Position numbers and translations under genes: made by a program | Shown: piece after piece, positions 8,098-14,265 of the stretch | How the letters are laid out: every line of letters begins with the position of its first letter | How positions within the stretch are numbered: the first letter of the stretch is position 1 | NCBI GenBank assembly: GCA_012514125.1 | Contig: JAAZAW010000066.1 | Location: 1 to 14,855, forward strand | Direction: 5' to 3' | Length of the DNA: 14,855 nt | Source of the DNA: Phycisphaerae bacterium | Lineage (GTDB): Bacteria; Planctomycetota; Phycisphaerae; JAAYCJ01 | Notes under the pieces: model-generated | The model's database searches: none | Told to the model about the DNA's origin: nothing | Seen by the model: the letters and a program-made list of their open reading frames with translations, nothing else

Positions 8098-8142
8098 TGC
8101 GATATCTCATGATGAAAATTGTGGTTTTAAGCAGGAATCTCG

Positions 8143-8862
8143 ATGGAAACATTAAACGGTTTGGCTCCGGAAGTAGCCTTGGAACGCTGTGAACAGGCTC
8201 TAGGCTATACCTTTAATAACAAAGAACTTTTATTGGCCGCCCTCACACATGCCTCAGGGGCGATGACCCGTCTGGAAAGCAATGAAAGACTGGAATTTCT
8301 GGGCGATTCGATTCTCGGATTGATCATCTGTGAAGAACTCTTTACCAGATTCCCCGAACTCCTGGAAGGCGATCTGACAAAAATCAAGTCCGTCGTCGTA
8401 TCACGCCGGACCTGCGCCGGAATCAGCAAAGGGCTTGGACTCGAAGAGTTTATTCTGCTCGGCAAAGGAATGATGGGACGATCCTCACTCCCGATGTCAC
8501 TGATGGCTGCCGTGTTTGAATCGCTGATCGCAGCCATCTATCTCGACAGCGACCTGGAAACAACAAAAAAGGTCGTCTTGAAACTTATCGGACCCACAAT
8601 CGACGAATATTCCCATAGTCATACTCACCGGAATTATAAATCGTTCCTCCAGCAATACGCCCAACGCGAGCTGAATTTAACGCCCATCTATGAGCTTTTG
8701 GATGAACAGGGACCGGACCACAGCAAATGCTTCGAAATATGCGTTCGTCTGGGTCCAAACCGGTTCCCCTCTGCCTGGGGCCCGTGCAAAAAAGACTCAG
8801 AGCAAAAAGCAGCCCACAACGCATTATTTGATTTAGGCCAACTACCCCAGGTCAAACAATAA
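8143..8862 (+). CDS. rnc: ribonuclease III
   Basis: RNase III cuts double-stranded RNA and matures rRNA precursors. At 239 residues it has the normal two-domain layout. The nuclease domain has the signature NERLEFLGD at residues 47-55, giving Glu51 and Asp55, and the double-stranded RNA-binding domain spans about 164-232, ending in KKDSEQKAAHNAL. In the second metal-binding segment, usually ADxFEALIGAIYLD, this protein reads AAVFESLIAAIYLD. Glu126 is present, but the aspartate equivalent to E. coli Asp114 is Ala123. The rest of the fold is well kept, so I expect an active enzyme with altered metal use, but this needs testing. AGGA stands six bases before the ATG at 8143. It is the only plus-strand gene in the window, divergent from recA and convergent with the gene at 9105. 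Confidence 0.95.
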   Translation: METLNGLAPEVALERCEQALGYTFNNKELLLAALTHASGAMTRLESNERLEFLGDSILGLIICEELFTRFPELLEGDLTKIKSVVVSRRTCAGISKGLGLEEFILLGKGMMGRSSLPMSLMAAVFESLIAAIYLDSDLETTKKVVLKLIGPTIDEYSHSHTHRNYKSFLQQYAQRELNLTPIYELLDEQGPDHSKCFEICVRLGPNRFPSAWGPCKKDSEQKAAHNALFDLGQLPQVKQ

Positions 8863-8876
8863 CACCCGTTTGACCT
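8849..8876 (+). terminator. nine-base-pair hairpin overlapping the rnc stop codon
   Basis: AGGTCAAAC (8849-8857) pairs perfectly with GTTTGACCT (8868-8876) around a ten-base loop that contains most of the stop codon TAA (8860-8862). No T-run follows, so it is better viewed as a 3'-end stabiliser or factor-dependent terminator than a classical intrinsic one. Confidence 0.4.
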
Positions 8877-8918
8877 CTACATCACCAAAAAATTAAAGGT
8901 GTCGCCCAAAAACCAACA

Positions 8919-8941
8919 CCCCAGCGCATGCTGGGATCCAG
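8919..8941. repeat. REP-like palindrome ending in ATCCAG (copy 1)
   Basis: The stem CCCAGC/GCTGGG (8920-8925 with 8930-8935) encloses the loop GCAT and is followed by ATCCAG. It is the same design as the unit at 8976-9002 with different stem bases. Elements of this kind are dispersed intergenic repeats in many bacteria. Confidence 0.7.
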
Positions 8942-8971
8942 ATCGCCGACATTGACCATACCATCGCCATT
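8934..8971 (-). pseudogene. dockerin-like calcium-loop fragment
   Basis: Read on the minus strand, this stretch encodes NGDGMVNVGDLDP, which closely matches the calcium-binding loop of planctomycete dockerin-like repeats (NGDGxVNxGDxDP). It lies between two REP-like palindromes, and the codons for LDP are already shared with one of them. The frame is open upstream as WIPAFAGMT, a translation of the repeat, and ends about 17 codons downstream. There is no protein around it, so it is at best a remnant of a secreted-protein gene. A chance match is possible. Confidence 0.4.
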
Positions 8972-8975
8972 AACT

Positions 8976-9002
8976 GTCATCCCCGCGAAGGCGGGGATCC
9001 AG
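8976..9002. repeat. REP-like palindrome ending in ATCCAG (copy 2)
   Basis: The stem CCCCGC/GCGGGG (8981-8986 with 8991-8996) encloses GAAG, is preceded by GTCAT and is followed by ATCCAG. This is a very widespread dispersed palindrome in bacterial genomes, whose usual translation contains WIPAFAGMT. Confidence 0.8.
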
Positions 9003-9030
9003 AAACGGCTCTGGCCGTTGTACAATTCTC

Positions 9031-9110
9031 TTCCAACTCCAACTTCCAACTTCAACTTCAACTTCTAACTCCAACTTCAACTTCCAACTTTTAACTTCCA
9101 ACTTCTAACT
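9031..9110. repeat. long AACTTCY heptamer/hexamer array
   Basis: About a dozen head-to-tail units of AACTTCC, AACTTCT, AACTTTT or the six-base AACTTC fill this stretch. Unit length alternates between six and seven bases. The array runs into the end of the minus-strand gene and supplies its stop codon (TAG, 9105-9107). It is the same sequence family and orientation as the array at 458-478. Confidence 0.85.
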
Positions 9111-10598
9111 AAAAAGAAACTCCATCACCCGCCGCATCATATCCTTAGGCGTCCGTTCCTTCGGAAACACGATCCGATGAAAATGCGACACACTGCTCGC
9201 GTAATGCCGATATCGATTCCACACATTCTCCAACGCCACATACTGCGTTTCCCGGTAAGGCTTTTCCCCCCAATACCGTTCTTCCACCACATAAACCGCT
9301 CGCCCGTCTCCCCGCGACTGCTCGATCGCCTGGATGACTTCCTTATCCGAAAAATCCCACCCGCCATACAAAATCTTCCAATCGTAAGAATAAACCTGCC
9401 GATAAAACTCCACCACAGGCGTCAATTTCCCCGGAATAAACACCGCCGATTCCGCCGCCTCACCAAGCGTCTGATACGTCTCCTTCGCCGATCGCGACTT
9501 CTCGTAATAATAACTCTCAAGCCCGCCCCAGAACATCGAAAGCCCCGCCAGATGAATCAAAATCACCCCCGCGCCGATCCCATACGGATTGCGAAGCTTC
9601 TCCGGCATCCGTTCCCAGATCGCCAGCCCCGCCGGCAAACATAAAAACGCCCCAACAAAAATCACAAAACGTGGATTAAATATCAAACTATGATTCGCCA
9701 CCTGACCCGCACAATACAACAGCACCCCCGCCAGCACAGGCACTCCCCACACCCTCTTTTTCTTACGCATCGTCCTGATCTGATCCGGAATCGTCAACAC
9801 CACAATCGGACTAAACACCAAAAGCCACACCACCAGACAAAGCAAATTCAGCAACACAAGCTTCCACACCGTATGACCCATCTGCATCCGCTCCCGAGCC
9901 ATACCCATCGACCAGCTCTTATAGATCTCTCCCCAATGATCCGCAAACGTCCACACCAGCCAGAAATTCAACAAGATCACCAAAAGAACCATCCCCACAA
10001 AAATCACGACCCCCATCACCCGCCGGGTAACTCCGGGCGTCCCCCTCACCATCAACCAAACCGGAACCACACCCAACAGCACCATAGGCTCTCTGATCGT
10101 ACACCCCGCCCCAAAAAGAATCCCCGCCACCGCCACTCGCCAGATCGACCTCACCCCACCCGGCAAAATCAGCAAACTCCCCAGCAAACACGTCATCGCA
10201 TACGTCTCGGTCATCACCGCCGATCCATACAACCCCACCATCGGACTACTGATAAAAATCGCCGTCGCAACGATCGCCCCGTTCCGATCGCTCCAACGCA
10301 AACCAAGCCAAAAAAACAACCCCGCGTTCAACACCGCAAACCCCATCGTCGTCCACGAAAAAACCGCCCACGCCGAATCCACCGGCACCGCCCGCACATC
10401 ATTCACCACTCGCCACACCACCCCCAAAAATCCCGTCATCAACCATCGTCCGCTCGCCAGCGATATAGGCTCGAATTTCAACCCGCCATACGTATACAGA
10501 TAGCTATCCCAATCCGTCAAAAACTCCGCCTGAAGTCCCACCACAAACCCCGCCTGTATCCCCAAAACAATCAAAACTATCTGCCAATTCTTCATCAT
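9105..10598 (-). CDS. multi-pass GT-C/GT39-like glycosyltransferase
   Basis: This 497-residue protein has about ten or more membrane segments in its first ~380 residues and a soluble C-terminal part of about 120 residues. An acidic DWD motif (Asp29 and Asp31) in the first extracytoplasmic loop is where GT-C transferases of the PMT/ArnT type keep their catalytic aspartate. MTETYA near residue 130 resembles the second conserved loop. Such enzymes move a sugar from a polyprenyl-phosphate donor onto a lipid, glycan or protein outside the membrane. The start is one of two adjacent ATGs at 10598/10595; an AGGAGG lies too far upstream (about 22 bases) to decide between them. The last codon and the stop fall in the heptamer array, so the original C-terminus may have been altered. 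The gene lies 90 bases after the O-antigen ligase-like gene and probably works with it. The acceptor is unknown. Confidence 0.7.
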   Translation of the reverse strand: MMKNWQIVLIVLGIQAGFVVGLQAEFLTDWDSYLYTYGGLKFEPISLASGRWLMTGFLGVVWRVVNDVRAVPVDSAWAVFSWTTMGFAVLNAGLFFWLGLRWSDRNGAIVATAIFISSPMVGLYGSAVMTETYAMTCLLGSLLILPGGVRSIWRVAVAGILFGAGCTIREPMVLLGVVPVWLMVRGTPGVTRRVMGVVIFVGMVLLVILLNFWLVWTFADHWGEIYKSWSMGMARERMQMGHTVWKLVLLNLLCLVVWLLVFSPIVVLTIPDQIRTMRKKKRVWGVPVLAGVLLYCAGQVANHSLIFNPRFVIFVGAFLCLPAGLAIWERMPEKLRNPYGIGAGVILIHLAGLSMFWGGLESYYYEKSRSAKETYQTLGEAAESAVFIPGKLTPVVEFYRQVYSYDWKILYGGWDFSDKEVIQAIEQSRGDGRAVYVVEERYWGEKPYRETQYVALENVWNRYRHYASSVSHFHRIVFPKERTPKDMMRRVMEFLFS

Positions 10599-10688
10599 CG
10601 TCTCGCTAAACCAGCCATCCTCCTGGCACCAATTAACACACCCAAAATATCATCCCCCACCTTCACACTTCTTCCTCTTCCTGGCGGT

Positions 10689-13082
10689 TCATTCTCGCCC
10701 CTCTCCCAAATATCGCCTGATCCCATCGATCGTCTCATACTGCGAATCGCTGAATCGTCGAATCGACTCATGCGGCAGTGCGCTATCAAGCCGCATCGCA
10801 TCATCCAGATTCTCCCGCGACCTCTCCGCCAGCGCCGCGATCTTCTCACTCTGCCCCGCCGGCACTTGCCGAATATGATCCGCATACACCATCCCAAGCG
10901 TCAACGCCAGCCCTTTCGACATCGGCGACCGAATCCGCGCACCAACAAACGCCTCTTCCGCCTTGCTCAGATAATGATCGCGCTTATCCTCCACAAGCTT
11001 CGCCAAAATCAAATACGCCTGCCCCTGCTTCGAATAAAACATCCCCTGCGTCTCAATTCGCCTGCTCGCCAGATGGTACCAATCCACCGCCTCCCGAATC
11101 AGCCATTCAGGCTCGGAACTTCCCCCCGCCATCCGTACCAGCCGATCCCCCACCGCCGCCGCCAGATACCCATCATACGGATACCGCCTAGCCAGCGAAA
11201 CAAACTCCCGATAAACCTCGTCCGCGTTCGGACTCGAACTCATCACTCCCTTTTCACCTCGAACCGCCGTACCTTCCGCCGAAATCCCCGGAATCATCAT
11301 AAAATAAACATACCCCGCCCAAACCGCCAAAACAGCCCACACCGCCAGATGCTTCCTCTTCTTCCCGCAGCCCGTACCCTGTAGCCCGCAGCCTGACTCC
11401 TCCTCATTCCCCCTCGCCATCATCAGTCCCGCCAGAACAAAAAACAAAAACTGCATCGAAGGCTCTTCCAACGAAAAATTCACCAAGTCCCCCAAAATAA
11501 ACACCACCCCCGCCACTGCCAGACAAAGCCGCGTCCACCCCGTTACCTCTTCGCTTTCAATTCGCTCGAGTCTGTCCCCCTTGAGCGAACACATCACAAA
11601 CGTCGCCGAAAAAATCAAAAAATAAGGCAAATATTCCGCCACCAGCCCCATCACCTGCCGATAGCCTGTCTGATTAAATACAAACAACGTTCCAAAAATC
11701 CCCACACTTAGCGCCACCCACACCCCCACCGCCGAAGGAGAACTTTCCTGCACTAATCGCTCTTCTTCGCGCCTGCTGCGCGACGCCGCCTGATAAAAAA
11801 TCCCCATCGGCAGCAACAAAAACCCAATCCCGCCGATCAACCCGAATTGGCTAAACCCTTGCACAATAAAGTTATGCGGCGAAGTCACCTCTTCCTCCGC
11901 CTCCGGCAGCTTATACTTCAAATAATACGTCCCGAAATTCCCCGACCCCACGCCCGTGATCGGCCGATCTTTAAACATCTCATAACTCGCCACCCAATAC
12001 TGCCAGCGATACGCCATCGACAACGACGGCAGCGTTTTTTCCGTCACCCCCCATCCAACCACCGCGCCAATGCCGGCGATCATCAGCAATAGTGTTATCA
12101 GCACACTCCACCTGAAATGTCGGCGCATTACATCGCCCCAGCGCCAAATCACACTGATGATCAACAGCCCAATTCCTGCCGACGCAATCGCCCCTTTGCT
12201 CCATGTCAGGATCAGCGCCGACAAAATAAACAAACTCAGCAGCACCGCAATCGCAAGCCAAGGCCCGCCATACCTTTGCCGCCGCTGCGCCCAGCGTTGA
12301 CCGACTAAAGCCAGGCTAATGATAAACACTGTAGCCAGGTACATGCCGCCCAGGTTACCATGAAAAAAGAAGCCGCCGTTGTCTCGGCTTTTGAGTCGGG
12401 CTTCGAACATTTTTACGGTGGGGTCGTCCAGCGCTTTGCCCTGTTTGGCCCAGAATTCATCGCGCGTTTCGAGGTAGTTCTGCCAGGTGTGGTCAAATTC
12501 ATAAAGCTCGCGAATCCAAGTCCTTGCGGCAAAAGTCGCCCCCAGCGACGTCAGGACGATCAGCGCCAATTGAACCTTCCATCGCCGGTCCGCCAGCTTA
12601 TAAACCGCCGCCATCAACCCCACTCCTACCGCCAAACCACCGGCGGTGAAGATCGCGGCGGGTTTATCCGATGCGAAAATGGTTGAAATAATCAGGCCTG
12701 AAAATAACACGATTGTGGAACTTTTCAGTAAGAAGTTCCACGTTTGTGTAATTTGATTTATATTATAATTCCTTTTTTCGGAAACTCCCCCTATTTGTGC
12801 CTGTTTATTTGTATTATAATTCCTTTTGTGATCAACAGAGTTACTACCGATCGGCGTATCTTTTTTTCTGTCGATCAGGAATGTGAAAAAGATCACAGCG
12901 AGGATAACGAAGCCTAAAATCAGGGCATAAGTTTGGTCCCGGCCTGGTCCGAAGGTGCTGGACATGTGTAAGAATGGGCTGATCCAGCGAATCGAGCAGG
13001 TCGAGGCGACACCGAGGACGATCAGCAGGATAATCCACAGCCAGGAGGACAGTTTTTCGTTAAGCGATTCGGGTGTTTTCAT
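10689..13082 (-). CDS. O-antigen ligase/polymerase family membrane protein with helical C-terminal tail
   Basis: At 797 residues this is a large member of the Wzy/WaaL superfamily. About 12-14 membrane segments fill residues 15-610. The hallmark lies near residues 371-413: GVGSGNFGTYY followed by SPHNFIVQGFSQFGLIGG in the large periplasmic loop. The last ~150 residues form a TPR-like helical tail, as in many long ligases. These proteins polymerise or transfer lipid-linked glycans outside the inner membrane. Two repeat tracts lie in loops: a duplicated 17-residue segment (KRNYN at 86-90 and 103-107) and a heptamer-encoded GCGLQGTGCG near 563-574, just before the last membrane segment. GC skew reverses within the gene. 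The ATG at 13082 lies 23 bases inside the upstream WecA-like gene, so the two are probably translationally coupled. Ligase and polymerase cannot be told apart from sequence. Confidence 0.85.
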   Translation of the reverse strand: MKTPESLNEKLSSWLWIILLIVLGVASTCSIRWISPFLHMSSTFGPGRDQTYALILGFVILAVIFFTFLIDRKKDTPIGSNSVDHKRNYNTNKQAQIGGVSEKRNYNINQITQTWNFLLKSSTIVLFSGLIISTIFASDKPAAIFTAGGLAVGVGLMAAVYKLADRRWKVQLALIVLTSLGATFAARTWIRELYEFDHTWQNYLETRDEFWAKQGKALDDPTVKMFEARLKSRDNGGFFFHGNLGGMYLATVFIISLALVGQRWAQRRQRYGGPWLAIAVLLSLFILSALILTWSKGAIASAGIGLLIISVIWRWGDVMRRHFRWSVLITLLLMIAGIGAVVGWGVTEKTLPSLSMAYRWQYWVASYEMFKDRPITGVGSGNFGTYYLKYKLPEAEEEVTSPHNFIVQGFSQFGLIGGIGFLLLPMGIFYQAASRSRREEERLVQESSPSAVGVWVALSVGIFGTLFVFNQTGYRQVMGLVAEYLPYFLIFSATFVMCSLKGDRLERIESEEVTGWTRLCLAVAGVVFILGDLVNFSLEEPSMQFLFFVLAGLMMARGNEEESGCGLQGTGCGKKRKHLAVWAVLAVWAGYVYFMMIPGISAEGTAVRGEKGVMSSSPNADEVYREFVSLARRYPYDGYLAAAVGDRLVRMAGGSSEPEWLIREAVDWYHLASRRIETQGMFYSKQGQAYLILAKLVEDKRDHYLSKAEEAFVGARIRSPMSKGLALTLGMVYADHIRQVPAGQSEKIAALAERSRENLDDAMRLDSALPHESIRRFSDSQYETIDGIRRYLGEGRE
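11364..11398. repeat. heptamer array CCYGYAG inside the ligase gene
   Basis: The units CCCGCAG, CCCGTAC, CCTGTAG and CCCGCAG run head to tail over 11364-11391, with a fifth diverged unit CCTGACT. On the coding strand they give the glycine/cysteine-rich GCGLQGTGCG, unlike anything near it. The tract falls in a loop between two membrane segments, where an insertion is easily tolerated. Confidence 0.75.
12742..12828. repeat. AT-rich 51-base tandem duplication inside the ligase gene
   Basis: Two copies of TATTATAATTCCTTTT, at 12761 and 12812, are exactly 51 bases apart and lie in longer diverged units sharing TTTGTG and TTTATTTG-like flanks. The encoded protein shows the duplication as KRNYN-T-N and KRNYN-I-N. 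By hand count, lines 12721-12780 and 12781-12840 are 27% and 35% GC, well below the flanking coding sequence. The period is a multiple of three, so the frame is kept. Confidence 0.75.
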
Positions 13083-14181
13083 TTTTTGAGGGTGTATATT
13101 CTAAAATTCCTATAATTGCCACAATACAAAGTGTTTGCAGAAAAATCAAGATCGCGGGGCCTGTGCCGACGTATCGCATGAGGATTGCGCCGACGGCAGT
13201 GGCACCGGAGGCGAGGTAGATTGTCAGAACGGTTTGCCGAGGAGAGAGTCCGCGGCGCATCAGGCGATGGGAGAAATGTCGATGGTCGCCTTTGAAGGGA
13301 CTTTCGCCGGCGAGTTTTCGGAGTGCGATGACGGAGAAAAAGTCGTAGAGCGGGATGGCCATGACGATGATCGGGATGAGGACGGCGAGTTTGTTGGTCT
13401 GGGGGTTTGCTTCGTTGTAAAAGGTTGTGAGGATTGCCCCTATGGCCAGGAAGTAACCTATGGCGAGTGAGCCGGCATCGCCCATGAAGAGTTTTGCGGG
13501 GGGGAAGTTGTGGATGAGGAAGCCTGCGAGGGCGCCGGCGAGGCAGGCGAGATAGGCGGAGACGAAGATTTGTTTTCCGGCGACGGTGGTTGCGAGGAGG
13601 ACCGCGGCACAGATGAGGGCGACCCCGGCGGAGAGGCCGTCGGCGTTGTCGAGGAAGTTGAAGGCGTTGGTGATGATGACGATCCAGAAGATTGAGACGA
13701 TCCAGCCGAACCATGGGGATTCGACGAAGAGGTAGAGTCGGACGTCGAAGCCGACGACGACCATCGCGGCGACGGCGCATTCGAAGATGAGTTTGGTCCA
13801 TGGTCCGAGATTTTTGAGGTCGTCGAAGAGGCCCAGGGTTGCGAGGATCAGGCCGCCGAAGAGGATTCCGGCGAATTGGTGGAGTTTTGAGGCGACGCCG
13901 GGTTGATGGACGGCGGTCCAGTGGAGGGATTTGAGGGCGTCGAGTTTGCCGTGATAGGCGAGTAAGGCGCCGGCGAGGAGGATGAGGGTGAGGGAGATAA
14001 AGATTCCGATGCCGCCGCCGTAGGGCATGGGTGCGGCGTGATTTTTTCTGCCTGCGGGTTTATCGACATAGTTGAGTTTTGGGGCGAGGGAGCGCATGAG
14101 CCGGCAGAGCAGGAAGCTCGTCAGTGCGGCAGGTAATGCGAGGAAGATCGTCATTTGCCAGAATAAGGTTTGTGTGTTCAT
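13060..14181 (-). CDS. WecA/TagO-type undecaprenyl-phosphate sugar-1-phosphate transferase (MraY family)
   Basis: This multi-pass membrane enzyme would transfer a sugar phosphate, usually GlcNAc-1-P, from a UDP-sugar to undecaprenyl phosphate, the first step of a lipid-linked polysaccharide. The family marks are in order: YGGGIGI near residue 55, LFDDLKNLGP with the aspartate pair at about 120-121, NAFNFLDNADGLSAG from about 172, FMGDAGSLAIGY from about 232 and the cytoplasmic GDHRHFSHRL near 298-307. The last matches WecA/TagO better than peptidoglycan MraY. I start it at the ATG at 14181 (373 residues). A TTG five codons upstream is possible, but neither has a clear ribosome site. It overlaps the ligase-like gene by 23 bases, and a terminator lies upstream behind DUF4416, so it probably begins its own transcript with the two genes that follow. 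Confidence 0.9.
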   Translation of the reverse strand: MNTQTLFWQMTIFLALPAALTSFLLCRLMRSLAPKLNYVDKPAGRKNHAAPMPYGGGIGIFISLTLILLAGALLAYHGKLDALKSLHWTAVHQPGVASKLHQFAGILFGGLILATLGLFDDLKNLGPWTKLIFECAVAAMVVVGFDVRLYLFVESPWFGWIVSIFWIVIITNAFNFLDNADGLSAGVALICAAVLLATTVAGKQIFVSAYLACLAGALAGFLIHNFPPAKLFMGDAGSLAIGYFLAIGAILTTFYNEANPQTNKLAVLIPIIVMAIPLYDFFSVIALRKLAGESPFKGDHRHFSHRLMRRGLSPRQTVLTIYLASGATAVGAILMRYVGTGPAILIFLQTLCIVAIIGILEYTPSKNENTRIA

Positions 14182-14233
14182 TTTATCGATTCGCAAAATT
14201 CAAGTCGTTGAAAATTCAAATGTCGGAAAACAT

Positions 14234-14260
14234 AAAAAATGGTGGGTTCGGAAATCCACC
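14234..14260 (-). terminator. intrinsic terminator after the DUF4416 gene
   Basis: On the minus strand, GGTGG pairs with CCACC (14241-14260) with two further T-A pairs inside one mismatch and a TCCG loop. An A followed by six Ts and a second T-rich stretch follow the stem. It begins six bases past the stop of the DUF4416 gene. This is the best intrinsic terminator in the window. Confidence 0.65.
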
Positions 14261-14265
14261 GTACA

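Larger units (their letters stand above)
7776..8142. other. divergent recA/rnc intergenic region
   Basis: This AT-rich gap separates two divergent genes and should hold promoters for both. On the rnc side there is a promoter-like TATAAT and a large leader hairpin, described separately. On the recA side the ribosome site is clear, but I could not assign a convincing -35/-10 pair. A minus-strand reading frame (7808-8152, 114 codons) spans most of the gap, but I do not regard it as a gene. Confidence 0.6.

Noticed and set aside
7808..8152. A 114-codon minus-strand frame filling the recA/rnc gap, with an internal ATG after AAGGAG
   Set aside because: The composition looks like translated AT-rich noncoding DNA, the ribosome site is too close to the internal ATG, and the frame crosses the rnc leader hairpin and start codon. 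I recognise no family.
9031..9110. Possible CRISPR-like array
   Set aside because: The units are six to seven bases with no unique spacers, so this is a simple tandem array and not a CRISPR.
9690..11384. A 564-codon open frame on the plus strand, antisense to two polysaccharide genes
   Set aside because: Its translation is almost only H, P, R, Q, N and T, as expected when an extremely C-rich strand is read in the wrong frame. The minus-strand genes have clear family motifs, so this frame is a by-product of composition.
13031..13039. TAATCCACA, one mismatch from the DnaA box TTATCCACA, near the skew switch
   Set aside because: It is a single near-match inside a coding region. Without a cluster it is not evidence for an origin.
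13079..13801. A 240-codon minus-strand frame overlapping the WecA-like gene
   Set aside because: It is an alternative frame of the same strand with an arginine- and leucine-rich composition and no motifs, while the overlapping frame carries all the WecA/MraY marks.
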